In this document: in pieces, positions 1 to 6,043 of the stretch
Numbering within the stretch: the first letter of the stretch is position 1
Layout: each line of letters opens with the position of its first letter
Origin: Hyphomicrobiales bacterium
GTDB lineage: Bacteria; Pseudomonadota; Alphaproteobacteria; Rhizobiales; JAJFHR01
Reading direction: 5' to 3'
NCBI GenBank assembly: GCA_021775515.1
Contig: JAJFHR010000141.1
Location: 1-6,043 of the forward strand
DNA length: 6,043 bases
Translations under genes and position numbers: made by a program
The notes under the pieces: model-generated
What the model was told of the DNA's origin: nothing
Database searches by the model: none
What the model saw: only the letters and a program-made list of their open reading frames with translations

Positions 1-2188
1 CCTCAGCCGTCACATCGACCTGTTGCAAAGGTATATCTTTAAAACTGGAAAGAGGTGCATCAGGAATAACTTGCTTCATGGACATGTCGAGAATCCAGTT
101 AAAGTCGCCTTCCCGCACAAACTCTTCGAAGCCCTGAGCAATCACATCACAACGCAGATCATCAATATACTTGGCTTTTGTACGAGCGTTATCTGGGTCA
201 CTGTCATAGCCTCTTTGGACACGAAGTTCGGAAAGTGTAAAAGCAGACAGACGATCCACAAAGTAGGCAATTCCGTGCCCCTCTTTTAGAGTTATGAGAC
301 CAGCCGCCTTAGCTATTGCTCTTTCATCATTCAAAGCCTTGGCGTCGCGGTCTGTTCTTTCAACAGCTCTATCCATCCATCCATTCAGGTCATCTGATGT
401 CTTCAGTTCTAGCCACTGAGGAAAGGCGCGTTCGTAGAGTAGCTTGAGAGCGGAATACTGACAAATACGCTGGGGCATTTCCAACTCAATACGATTGGCT
501 GTCGAGGGTAATTGCAACTTAAACTCTTTTTTACGCCATGCATTTTCAGCTCGCAGAAGTACTCTGCGAAATCGACGAAGGGGCGCATGATCTGCTATCT
601 CATGGGGCAATGCCTCCACAATCCTTGCAAGTTGCGCTGTGTTAAAGAAGTATTCAAAATGGCTGCCTTGCATAACTTCACGCAATCGAGCCGAGTGGTT
701 TTTGACATCATGTTCCCAAAGGGATTTCACTGCATGTATTGCATCAGAATGGACATCTTCGACACTGCTCATCAACGCCTTGGTAAAACCACCCCGGCCT
801 TTAAAGTGAAAGGAATTATGGCGCAATTCAGCAAGTCCTTTTAAGGCAAGCTCCAATATTTTTTTGTGATGCTGCTCATTCGGGCTTTGAAACAGGTCTG
901 CACGGCTACCAAAGAGAAGCGGCACTTTTCGGCGGTAGCTCTCAGGATCAAATTTCTCACCTGCTAATCTTTCAATAGTTCTGATCGAGAAAATATCTCG
1001 TTGCTCCTTGCCTTTACTATCTACCCAATCCGTCAAAGTGCGTGAAGCCAGGGCGATGGTATGACGCCAGACCCGAACGAAAGCTTCATTGCGTTTGATT
1101 TCTGATTGCCCATTACTGGTCCAGTAACGACTTGCCGATATATCCTGCGGCCAATTGTTGAAGATATTGGCGGGGGCATCACCTTGATCCGTTGATGCTG
1201 AATAGTGCAATATTTTGCCAAGGCGCACGAGCGCATTGAGGTCGCGATTGTTCGACCTTGTTTCAATCAGAGCAAATAATGTTTCCATATCCTTTGGCAG
1301 GGCGCGAGACACAGTTTTTCTTTTGTGCCTTTTAAGGATGCGGGTGTAAGTGTCTTTGACAGCACTATGAAGATCAAACAACCCCTTGAAGTCTTGCCGA
1401 GCTCGCTTGATAGATAAAGCAGTGCCATCATCACCTTTGAACACGCGACCGTATTGAGCAAAGATTATTGGGGCTGCATCGCGTAACAAAAACTCACCAC
1501 GGCGGTTTGCCTCTTTGGCGATTGCGGCCTGATAGATTTGACCTGCAATATTACCTGCGCTGATGTAGTCATCTTCATCTTGTTTAGACCACAGCAGGTG
1601 AGCGGCTGGCACACTTGAAACAGGCAATAAAACATTGTTGGCAATGCTCTTAGCTCTCGCGACAATACGACCTTGACGTTTTTTAGGTAAATGAGCGGCA
1701 ATTCGGTATTCATTGTCATACAAGTGCTCATATATTTTATCAGCAATCTTTTCCGCATCCACAGCTGCTGCATCAATATCACCAGCAAATCGGACAAACC
1801 AGCGCCCCTTGAGATTGACGTTTTTTTCTACGCGATTACTCTTGTGGTAAGGGTGGATTTTTGCCCACCATAAACCATTAAGATGGTCTTTGCGGTCTTC
1901 GTATCCACTCAGCAGTTTTTTGTCGATCAGTTTTGCTAGGGCAGCTTTACCAAGCGTATCTCGCAGCTGGCGCTGTTCAGCAGTCGCCTTTTTATTACCG
2001 TATGGCTTGGTGGCAATCTTATCGATACAGGAAATCCATTGAGCCATGACAAGTTCAGGGTGCTGCAGGGAAAACTTATCGATAGCAACCGCTTGTTCGG
2101 GATCATTATAGAGATGTATTGACCGGATGGGTTTCTGACAAGTTGTGAAATGGGTAGCACTTCGACCATATGGCTTTACAATAAGCAT
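1..2188 (-). CDS. cas13a: Cas13a, type VI-A CRISPR RNA-guided RNase (N-terminal 729 residues, 3' end outside window)
   Basis: Cas13a binds one crRNA, recognises matching RNA, and then cuts RNA through a composite site built from two HEPN domains. The frame is open from ATG 2188 to the window edge with no stop; I read every triplet. An in-frame TGA at 2210-2212 bounds the start, and AGGAG lies 6 bases upstream. Visible marks are MLIVKPYGRS at the N-terminus, QWISCIDKIATKP from residue 50 and GRWF at 128-131. Further on are a WTSNGQSEIKRNEAF block from residue 356, the HEPN1 motif RHNSFH with R456 and H461, and RVQRGYDSD from residue 656. From memory, the same blocks occur in this order in Insolitispirillum peregrinum and Rhodobacter capsulatus Cas13a, which are roughly 1,100-1,300 residues long. 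The N-terminal, Helical-1, HEPN1 and Helical-2 regions are therefore present, while HEPN2 and its R-x4-H are not visible. His replaces the usual Asn after the HEPN arginine, which the R-[NHK]-x3-H pattern allows. Neither cas1 nor cas2 is seen. Confidence 0.95.
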   Translation of the reverse strand, partial: MLIVKPYGRSATHFTTCQKPIRSIHLYNDPEQAVAIDKFSLQHPELVMAQWISCIDKIATKPYGNKKATAEQRQLRDTLGKAALAKLIDKKLLSGYEDRKDHLNGLWWAKIHPYHKSNRVEKNVNLKGRWFVRFAGDIDAAAVDAEKIADKIYEHLYDNEYRIAAHLPKKRQGRIVARAKSIANNVLLPVSSVPAAHLLWSKQDEDDYISAGNIAGQIYQAAIAKEANRRGEFLLRDAAPIIFAQYGRVFKGDDGTALSIKRARQDFKGLFDLHSAVKDTYTRILKRHKRKTVSRALPKDMETLFALIETRSNNRDLNALVRLGKILHYSASTDQGDAPANIFNNWPQDISASRYWTSNGQSEIKRNEAFVRVWRHTIALASRTLTDWVDSKGKEQRDIFSIRTIERLAGEKFDPESYRRKVPLLFGSRADLFQSPNEQHHKKILELALKGLAELRHNSFHFKGRGGFTKALMSSVEDVHSDAIHAVKSLWEHDVKNHSARLREVMQGSHFEYFFNTAQLARIVEALPHEIADHAPLRRFRRVLLRAENAWRKKEFKLQLPSTANRIELEMPQRICQYSALKLLYERAFPQWLELKTSDDLNGWMDRAVERTDRDAKALNDERAIAKAAGLITLKEGHGIAYFVDRLSAFTLSELRVQRGYDSDPDNARTKAKYIDDLRCDVIAQGFEEFVREGDFNWILDMSMKQVIPDAPLSSFKDIPLQQVDVTAE

Positions 2189-2189
2189 G

Positions 2190-2225
2190 AGGCACTCCTG
2201 TGTATTTAGTCACTCCTGTGTATTT
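2190..2225. repeat. 18-base tandem duplication in the cas13a leader
   Basis: The 15-base string cactcctgtgtattt occurs at 2193-2207 and again at 2211-2225, a period of 18 bases. Two of the three bases before each copy also match. On the minus strand each copy carries an AGGAG ribosome-binding sequence, so the translation-initiation region of cas13a is doubled. Two copies with a 3-base gap do not make a CRISPR array. Confidence 0.85.
2195..2199 (-). promoter_or_regulatory. Shine-Dalgarno sequence of cas13a
   Basis: AGGAG on the minus strand sits 6 bases before the ATG at 2188, and this decides the start. A second identical AGGAG at 2213-2217 belongs to the upstream copy of a tandem duplication. 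It is followed at normal spacing only by an in-frame TGA and no start codon that leads into cas13a. Confidence 0.75.
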
Positions 2226-2501
2226 TTGAAAAGGCTATCAGTAAATTTAAGATTCAGTAATGAGGCATTTGGTGAAATTTGAATATTTCATATGAAAATC
2301 TTCATTTATAAAGCTTGTCATTGTAGTGATGATGCTCACGATACAAAAATTATTGTCGTATTTTTCGTTTTAGACACCACTGGCCTATTGCCGCCCGATA
2401 AATATTTGTGCGGATTTGAAGTTCATAATTTTTCCTTGGGAAATGCCAAGATTGTAATAGCTGCCGTGTCAATTTCTGTAGCCACAGGTGGTAATACATG
2501 G
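2226..2501. other. AT-rich intergenic region upstream of cas13a
   Basis: This stretch separates the terminator after tRNA-Thr from the cas13a leader. Two sampled 60-base lines (2221-2340) contain 16 and 18 G or C. A cas13a promoter should lie here, but I see no convincing -35/-10 pair. It holds a perfect 12-base palindrome at 2286-2297 and a weak 5-bp hairpin at 2435-2450. A 74-codon plus-strand open frame at 2292-2516 has no visible ribosome-binding site, no recognisable family features, and runs into the terminator, so I do not call it a gene. No direct repeats with CRISPR-like unit length and spacing are present. Confidence 0.6.
2286..2297. promoter_or_regulatory. 12-base perfect palindrome, possible operator
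   Basis: tttcatatgaaa is self-complementary over all 12 bases and lies about 100 bases upstream of the cas13a start. Dyad sites of this size suit a dimeric helix-turn-helix regulator. The region is very AT-rich, so chance is a real alternative. No regulator gene is seen nearby. Confidence 0.25.
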
Positions 2502-2527
2502 AAAAACGGCACATAAATTGAGCCGTT
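2502..2527 (-). terminator. Probable intrinsic terminator after tRNA-Thr
   Basis: On the minus strand, AACGGC (2527-2522) pairs with GCCGTT (2510-2505) across an 11-base loop, and the 3' arm runs into five consecutive T (2506-2502). It lies about 50 bases past the tRNA 3' end. It would end transcription from tRNA-Thr, and possibly soe read-through, before the cas13a leader. The six-pair stem is modest and the loop long, so efficiency is uncertain. Confidence 0.55.
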
Positions 2528-2576
2528 ACGCCACGCTGTAATTCGCTATTTTTGGTTAGTTTTCTGAGTATTTTAC

Positions 2577-2651
2577 TGGTGCTGCCGGGAGGAATTGAAC
2601 CTCCGGCCTCTCCCTTACCAAGGGAGTGCTCTACCCCTGAGCTACGGCAGC
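2577..2651 (-). tRNA. tRNA-Thr(GGT)
   Basis: All cloverleaf parts can be drawn. The acceptor pairs GCTGCCG with CGGCAGC, the D-stem is GCTC/GAGC with a 7-base loop, and the anticodon stem is CTCCC/GGGAG with loop TTGGTAA. The variable loop has five bases, the T-stem is GGAGG/CCTCC with loop TTCAATT, the discriminator is A, and CCA is encoded. The total is 75 bases. The anticodon GGT (2619-2617) reads ACC, and also ACT by wobble, as threonine. The 5' end is 63 bases after the soeC stop. The 3' end faces the cas13a side, which is the usual face for tRNA-targeted integration. Confidence 0.97.
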
Positions 2652-2655
2652 GACA

Positions 2656-2679
2656 GCGCCCTTATATCGTTGTGGGCGC
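2656..2679. repeat. GC-rich inverted repeat between soeC and tRNA-Thr
   Basis: gcgccc (2656-2661) and gggcgc (2674-2679) are perfect inverse complements around a 12-base AT-rich loop. In minus-strand RNA this would form a six-pair GC hairpin after the soeC stop. No T run follows it, so it is not a standard intrinsic terminator. It could slow or trim a soe transcript, or its 3' arm could simply be the GC-rich discriminator of the tRNA promoter. Confidence 0.4.
2661..2666 (-). promoter_or_regulatory. Possible -10 box of the tRNA-Thr promoter
   Basis: TATAAG on the minus strand is followed directly by GGCGC, a GC-rich discriminator like those of growth-rate-controlled stable RNA promoters, and lies 9 bases before the tRNA 5' end. 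At 17-base spacing the -35 position reads TTTCTT, a poor match. The implied 5' leader is only a few bases. The tRNA might instead be transcribed with soeC. Confidence 0.3.
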
Positions 2680-2714
2680 GATGAAGAAAGACATTATTTT
2701 CCACAATGGCAAAA

Positions 2715-3662
2715 TTAAGCGCGGCTTTCACCATAATAGAGCGAGACTACGTGTTGAGCCTCGGCAAAAAACAGCCAGCGCTCGATAAACACGCCCAAAG
2801 CACTGGAGGCAACGCTTATGATTGTCAGTACAACAGAAAGTGTATTGTCGAGATAAAGATCAAGACCCAAGGCCAGGATCGGGGCAATAAATGCAAAAAT
2901 CATAACGTAGTATCTAAGCTTGGCGGCATGTTTGCGCGCAACTTGATACCCCATCTCGCGCAAAACATAATTGTCCTGATAATGTGGACTTTCAAGCTGG
3001 TTGACCTGGGTTGACGCTGAAAGGCCGGTAGCTTGTTCGATCGTCCAGGTTTTATCCTCCCGGTCAATTTTCCACCAATAGACAAGTTTTATCATCATCG
3101 CCGCACCCACAAGCAAAAGTGTCGGCCCTTCAAGGTAAGTGGTACGGTAGCCAAAAAGCGCCATCAGCAACAACAACAACAAAGCCCCGGTCGCCAGCCC
3201 CAAGGACAAATAAACCGGAACCACCAGGGGGTTATGCCACTGGCGAATGGTGCGCAGGCTCGCATAAATCATTGCCGTGCAGATAATCGTGACGATGGCC
3301 ATGACCGCGCCGGCGAGCGCCATAAGTCCCCAGATGCCTGAAAAATCCTCGAAAACAACCCAGGCAATCGCTGCCAGGCCCGCGGGGATGTAGGCTATGA
3401 CCGCAGCCACACCTTCACGCGATAACCACGACGAGCGCCATTGCGAAAACGCCCGCCACGCGCGTTCGGGATGGCCGAGATGAAACGTCGACGACAAAAG
3501 TCCAACGGTAATCAAGCCAAAGGCTAGACCGAACGAAGCAACGCCAAACCATCGTTCGATTGGCAATAGGCCATTGACGCCCAACAGGCTGAGCCAAAAG
3601 ATAAGTCCGTAACCGGCCCCGGAAGCGGTGGTGAACAATATAACGGAATAAGCGGGATGCAT
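2715..3662 (-). CDS. soeC: DmsC-type membrane anchor subunit of sulfite dehydrogenase
   Basis: This 315-residue protein is the integral membrane subunit that holds the SoeAB dimer at the cytoplasmic face of the inner membrane and passes electrons to quinone. Eight hydrophobic segments can be read at roughly residues 8-30, 40-60, 83-104, 110-133, 147-172, 178-195, 252-270 and 276-299. The block HLGHPERAWRAF (61-72) followed by WRSSWLSREG is a signature of the DmsC family, and the end ERWLFFAEAQHVVSLYYG (from 294) is also typical. The ATG at 3662 has AGAGG 9 bases upstream and lies 18 bases after the soeB stop, so it is the last operon gene. A run of TTG codons encodes a leucine stretch in helix five. 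DMSO or polysulfide reductase anchors look similar. The assignment to SoeC rests on the whole operon. Confidence 0.88.
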   Translation of the reverse strand: MHPAYSVILFTTASGAGYGLIFWLSLLGVNGLLPIERWFGVASFGLAFGLITVGLLSSTFHLGHPERAWRAFSQWRSSWLSREGVAAVIAYIPAGLAAIAWVVFEDFSGIWGLMALAGAVMAIVTIICTAMIYASLRTIRQWHNPLVVPVYLSLGLATGALLLLLLMALFGYRTTYLEGPTLLLVGAAMMIKLVYWWKIDREDKTWTIEQATGLSASTQVNQLESPHYQDNYVLREMGYQVARKHAAKLRYYVMIFAFIAPILALGLDLYLDNTLSVVLTIISVASSALGVFIERWLFFAEAQHVVSLYYGESRA

Positions 3663-3671
3663 TTTGGCCGG

Positions 3672-3676
3672 ACCTC
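3672..3676 (-). promoter_or_regulatory. Shine-Dalgarno sequence of soeC
   Basis: AGAGG on the minus strand lies 9 bases before the ATG at 3662, within the 18-base gap after the soeB stop. It supports this start for the anchor subunit. Confidence 0.6.
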
Positions 3677-3680
3677 TAAC

Positions 3681-4436
3681 TTAACGCGACAATAATCTAT
3701 CGGCCCACTGAAACAGCCGGTCAGCTTTGGACGTTGATTGTGATGCCGGTGTCGGCTCAAGTGCGACTGGCGCCCCGTCCGCGGCCTTGTCGCGCCGCGG
3801 CCGTGGTGGCAGGTATTTGTTGACGGGTTTGTAACCGAATTCCTCAAACAGGCCGTATCCACTGCGTTCTTTTACCAGTTTGGAAACCTCGCTTTTGTCA
3901 TCACCCAGATCACCAAAAGCGCGCGCGCCGGTGGGGCAAGCCTTGACGCAGGCGGGAACGCGGTCAACTTCTTCAAGGTTTTCGTTATAGATGCGATCGA
4001 CACAAAGAGTGCATTTTTTCATCACCCCATGAGCATAGTCATATTCCCGCGCACCATAAGGACAGGCCCAGGAGCATAATTTACAGCCAATACAGGTATC
4101 CGGATTAACCAGAACAATGCCGTCTTCTTCACGTTTATAAGAGGCCCCGGTCGGGCACACGGTAACGCAATCGGGCTCTTCACAGTGTAAACATGAGCGT
4201 GGAAAATGCACCGTGTTGCGGTCACCTTCAATATCGGCTTCATAGGCGTGAATACGGTTGAGCCAGGCGCCATGTGGATCATCGCCATAGGGATTTTGAT
4301 CACTCAGCGGCGCCGAATAGCCTTGAGTATTCCATTCCTTGCAGCTTACCGCACAGGCATGGCAGCCGACACAGATATCAAGATCGATAACCAGGCCCAG
4401 TTTTTTGCCCCCGGAAGACGCCGGCAGAGATGTCAT
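3681..4436 (-). CDS. soeB: 4Fe-4S electron-transfer subunit of sulfite dehydrogenase
   Basis: This 251-residue ferredoxin-like subunit moves electrons from the molybdenum site in SoeA to the membrane anchor. Sixteen cysteines fall in four groups: C22/C25/C28/C32, C82/C85/C90/C94, C115/C118/C121/C125 and C142/C145/C163/C167. This is the full set for four [4Fe-4S] clusters in the DmsB/PhsB family. No signal peptide is present, which fits a cytoplasmic complex. The last 45 residues or so (from about 205) are rich in Pro, Ala, Ser and charged residues and are probably a flexible tail outside the cluster fold. The ATG at 4436 overlaps the soeA stop as ATGA, with AAGGAG 5 bases upstream inside soeA, so translation is likely coupled. 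Family members with other substrates share this layout, so the sulfite role comes from context. Confidence 0.9.
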   Translation of the reverse strand: MTSLPASSGGKKLGLVIDLDICVGCHACAVSCKEWNTQGYSAPLSDQNPYGDDPHGAWLNRIHAYEADIEGDRNTVHFPRSCLHCEEPDCVTVCPTGASYKREEDGIVLVNPDTCIGCKLCSWACPYGAREYDYAHGVMKKCTLCVDRIYNENLEEVDRVPACVKACPTGARAFGDLGDDKSEVSKLVKERSGYGLFEEFGYKPVNKYLPPRPRRDKAADGAPVALEPTPASQSTSKADRLFQWADRLLSR

Positions 4437-6043
4437 GTCGTCTCCTTGTTTTTTGAGTTTTTGTGAAACGATGCGCCAAACTGCAATGTCTCCGGCGGGC
4501 GCGTAAGTCCCGAGGGCGGATTAAGGGGGGCGAACTTTGGCAGGGACTGGGCGTTGGCTGTTGCTTCGGCCTTCGAAATATTAACCCTCAGGTCATACCA
4601 GGCGGCCTGACCGGTAACAGGGTCCGAATTTGAATAGCGGTAGCCGCCATCTTTTTCCGGCAACAGTTCGGATATAATGTGGTTGAGCAAAAAACCCTTT
4701 TTGGCTTCAGGGGCATCGCGATCAAGGTTCCAAGCCCCGGAGCGTTTGCCGATGGCATTCCACGTCCAGGCGGTATCGCGGTTGACGTTATCCATCAGTT
4801 TGATCTGAGCCTTGATGCGGCCATGATGGCTTTTGATCCACGCCCAATCTTCATTCTCAAGACCCAGTTCGCGCCCGCGTTCAGCATTCAAATAAAGGTA
4901 ATTTGCGGTGTGAATTTGCCGCAGCCAGGCATTTTGAGACCCCCACGAGTGATACATCGCCATCGGCCGCTGGCTTATCGCATGCAGGGGAAATTCCGAG
5001 CCATCCACCATCGCTTCTTCAAATGGCGCATGCCAAAATGGCAAGGGATCAAAATAGGTTTCAATGCGCGCCCGGTGCTGCTCCGGTGGAAGTACGCCAC
5101 CATGTCCGCGCGCCGATAATCTGAAGCGCTGCAACGTCTCACTATAGAGTTCAAAAATTATCTGGCCGTCAGCGCCCGTCAGACCCTTGTCATTTGCCCA
5201 GTCGAGATAATCCTTGTTGGCGTGCTTGAAATATTTCTGATTATCATCGAGTTCATGAAACCAGAAACAGCCGTTTTCAATATATCTGTCAAGCTGCTGC
5301 GGGTTGGGATCGCCGCGCAGAACAGATTGCCCGTCTGTGCCGCGCCAGCCGCCAAGCGGGCCAATTCCCGGTTTGCGCTCATGGTTGATGATATAGTCGG
5401 AATAGCCACCAGGGTATTTGGCGCTGCCATCCTCGTTGCTCATGCCCGGCAGGCCAATTCTCGCGCCTAAATCCAGCAAAACATCCTGAAAGGGTCTGAC
5501 ATCACGATCAAGGGCAACGACGGGTTGGCGGATCGAATCCGCAACGCCGTCAGGTTCTGAAATCGGCCGGTCCAACAGCGAAATACAATCCCAGCGCTCC
5601 AGATAAGTTGTGTCCGGCAGGATCAGATCGGCATAAGCCACCATCTCGGAATAATAAGCATCGGAGTAGATGATCTTGGGAATGACATAGCCACCACTTT
5701 CTGCATCCTTCCGGGTCAAAGCGTCAATGATGCCAGGAACATTCATTGACGAATTCCAACTCATGTTGGCCATATACATAAACAACAAATCAACCGGGTA
5801 GGGGTCTTTGTTGGCCGCATTGGTAATGACCATATGCATGAGGCCATGAGCGGCTAAGGGCGCTTCCCACGAATAAGCCTTGTCGATACGCAACGGACCT
5901 CCCTGATCATCAACGAGCAGGTCGTCGGGTCCTTTGGTGAACCCCAGTGGCGGGCCTGGCAGGGGGGTGTTGGCTTTGACCTCACCGATTTTTCCGGCGG
6001 GCTTCATGTGTGGCGGAATTCGCCGTGGAAAAGGCGGTTTATA
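4433..6043 (-). CDS. soeA: Molybdopterin catalytic subunit of sulfite dehydrogenase (C-terminal 536 residues, 5' end outside window)
   Basis: SoeA is the molybdenum bis-MGD subunit thought to oxidise sulfite to sulfate in the cytoplasm. Only the C-terminal part is here, from a protein usually near 950 residues. The N-terminal [4Fe-4S] motif and the molybdenum ligand lie beyond the right edge. The Met at 6007 is not the true start: the frame stays open to 6043 and the 12 residues before it (YKPPFPRRIPPH) read as ordinary coding sequence. Numbering from that Met, LPDTTYLERWD (130-140) is a typical block of DMSO-reductase family enzymes. Residues about 341-480, starting near LHAISQRPMAMYHSWGSQNA, match the MGD-binding beta-barrel domain, and the last 45 residues are a low-complexity tail. 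The stop overlaps the soeB start by four bases. Polysulfide or thiosulfate reductase (PsrA/PhsA) are relatives. I favour SoeA because of its pairing with a DmsC-type, not NrfD-type, anchor. Confidence 0.85.
   Translation of the reverse strand, partial: YKPPFPRRIPPHMKPAGKIGEVKANTPLPGPPLGFTKGPDDLLVDDQGGPLRIDKAYSWEAPLAAHGLMHMVITNAANKDPYPVDLLFMYMANMSWNSSMNVPGIIDALTRKDAESGGYVIPKIIYSDAYYSEMVAYADLILPDTTYLERWDCISLLDRPISEPDGVADSIRQPVVALDRDVRPFQDVLLDLGARIGLPGMSNEDGSAKYPGGYSDYIINHERKPGIGPLGGWRGTDGQSVLRGDPNPQQLDRYIENGCFWFHELDDNQKYFKHANKDYLDWANDKGLTGADGQIIFELYSETLQRFRLSARGHGGVLPPEQHRARIETYFDPLPFWHAPFEEAMVDGSEFPLHAISQRPMAMYHSWGSQNAWLRQIHTANYLYLNAERGRELGLENEDWAWIKSHHGRIKAQIKLMDNVNRDTAWTWNAIGKRSGAWNLDRDAPEAKKGFLLNHIISELLPEKDGGYRYSNSDPVTGQAAWYDLRVNISKAEATANAQSLPKFAPLNPPSGLTRPPETLQFGASFHKNSKNKETT
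4442..4447 (-). promoter_or_regulatory. Shine-Dalgarno sequence of soeB inside soeA
   Basis: AAGGAG on the minus strand lies 5 bases before the soeB ATG at 4436 and within the last soeA codons. Together with the ATGA stop-start overlap, it points to coupled translation of the catalytic and iron-sulfur subunits. Confidence 0.7.

Noticed and set aside
512..844. A 110-codon plus-strand open frame
   Set aside because: It is antisense to the HEPN1 part of cas13a and has no family features of its own.
1033..1797. Several short minus-strand open frames of 64-110 codons
   Set aside because: They lie in other frames inside the continuous cas13a frame and are shadows of it.
1..2188. A frameshifted pseudogene of cas13a
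   Set aside because: Reading all triplets in the one frame showed no stop from 2188 to 2, and the conserved blocks stay in that frame.
2190..2225. A start of a CRISPR array
   Set aside because: There are only two copies of 15 bases with a 3-base gap, far from CRISPR repeat and spacer sizes.
2339..2370. A bulged hairpin followed by T-rich sequence on the plus strand
   Set aside because: The pairing is weak and interrupted, and there is no plus-strand gene for it to terminate.
2292..2516. A 74-codon plus-strand open frame in the intergenic region
   Set aside because: It has no ribosome-binding site, starts inside a palindrome, overlaps the probable terminator, and shows no recognisable domain. 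An AT-rich gap can give this by chance.
3165..3185. A caa trinucleotide repeat
   Set aside because: On the minus strand it is a run of leucine codons within a SoeC transmembrane helix, which explains it.

Overview
The window looks like alphaproteobacterial DNA, probably Rhodospirillales-like. It carries a three-gene molybdoenzyme operon of the SoeABC sulfite dehydrogenase type, a tRNA-Thr, and the 5' part of a gene for Cas13a, the single-protein effector of type VI-A CRISPR-Cas immunity. The Cas13a resembles the alphaproteobacterial branch as I remember it from Insolitispirillum, Thalassospira and Rhodobacter capsulatus. All genes seen are on the minus strand, so the order of reading is from high to low coordinates.

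Right part (2715-6043): soeA (3' part only, 5' end outside the window), soeB and soeC. soeA and soeB overlap by ATGA, and soeC follows soeB after 18 bases, so they form one translationally coupled operon. The encoded complex has a molybdopterin catalytic subunit, a four-cluster [4Fe-4S] electron-transfer subunit with all 16 cysteines, and an eight-helix DmsC-type quinone-reactive anchor. The likely reaction is oxidation of cytoplasmic sulfite to sulfate with electrons passed to quinone.

Middle (2189-2714): a short spacer with a GC-rich inverted repeat and a possible stable-RNA promoter, a complete tRNA-Thr(GGT) with encoded CCA, a probable intrinsic terminator just past it, and then about 310 bases of very AT-rich non-coding DNA leading to cas13a. 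That DNA holds a 12-base palindrome and an 18-base tandem duplication that doubles the Shine-Dalgarno sequence of cas13a. No CRISPR repeats are visible in it.

Left part (1-2188): one uninterrupted minus-strand frame of 729 codons that starts at 2188 and runs off the left edge without a stop. I checked this frame triplet by triplet. It contains the HEPN1 catalytic motif R-x4-H and several blocks shared with known alphaproteobacterial Cas13a proteins. HEPN2, the C-terminus and any CRISPR array lie outside the window. A base-composition step (about 58% GC in sampled soe lines, about 47% in sampled cas13a lines, under 30% in the intergenic DNA), together with the position on the 3' side of a tRNA gene, suggests that the cas13a side may be acquired DNA. 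That is an inference.
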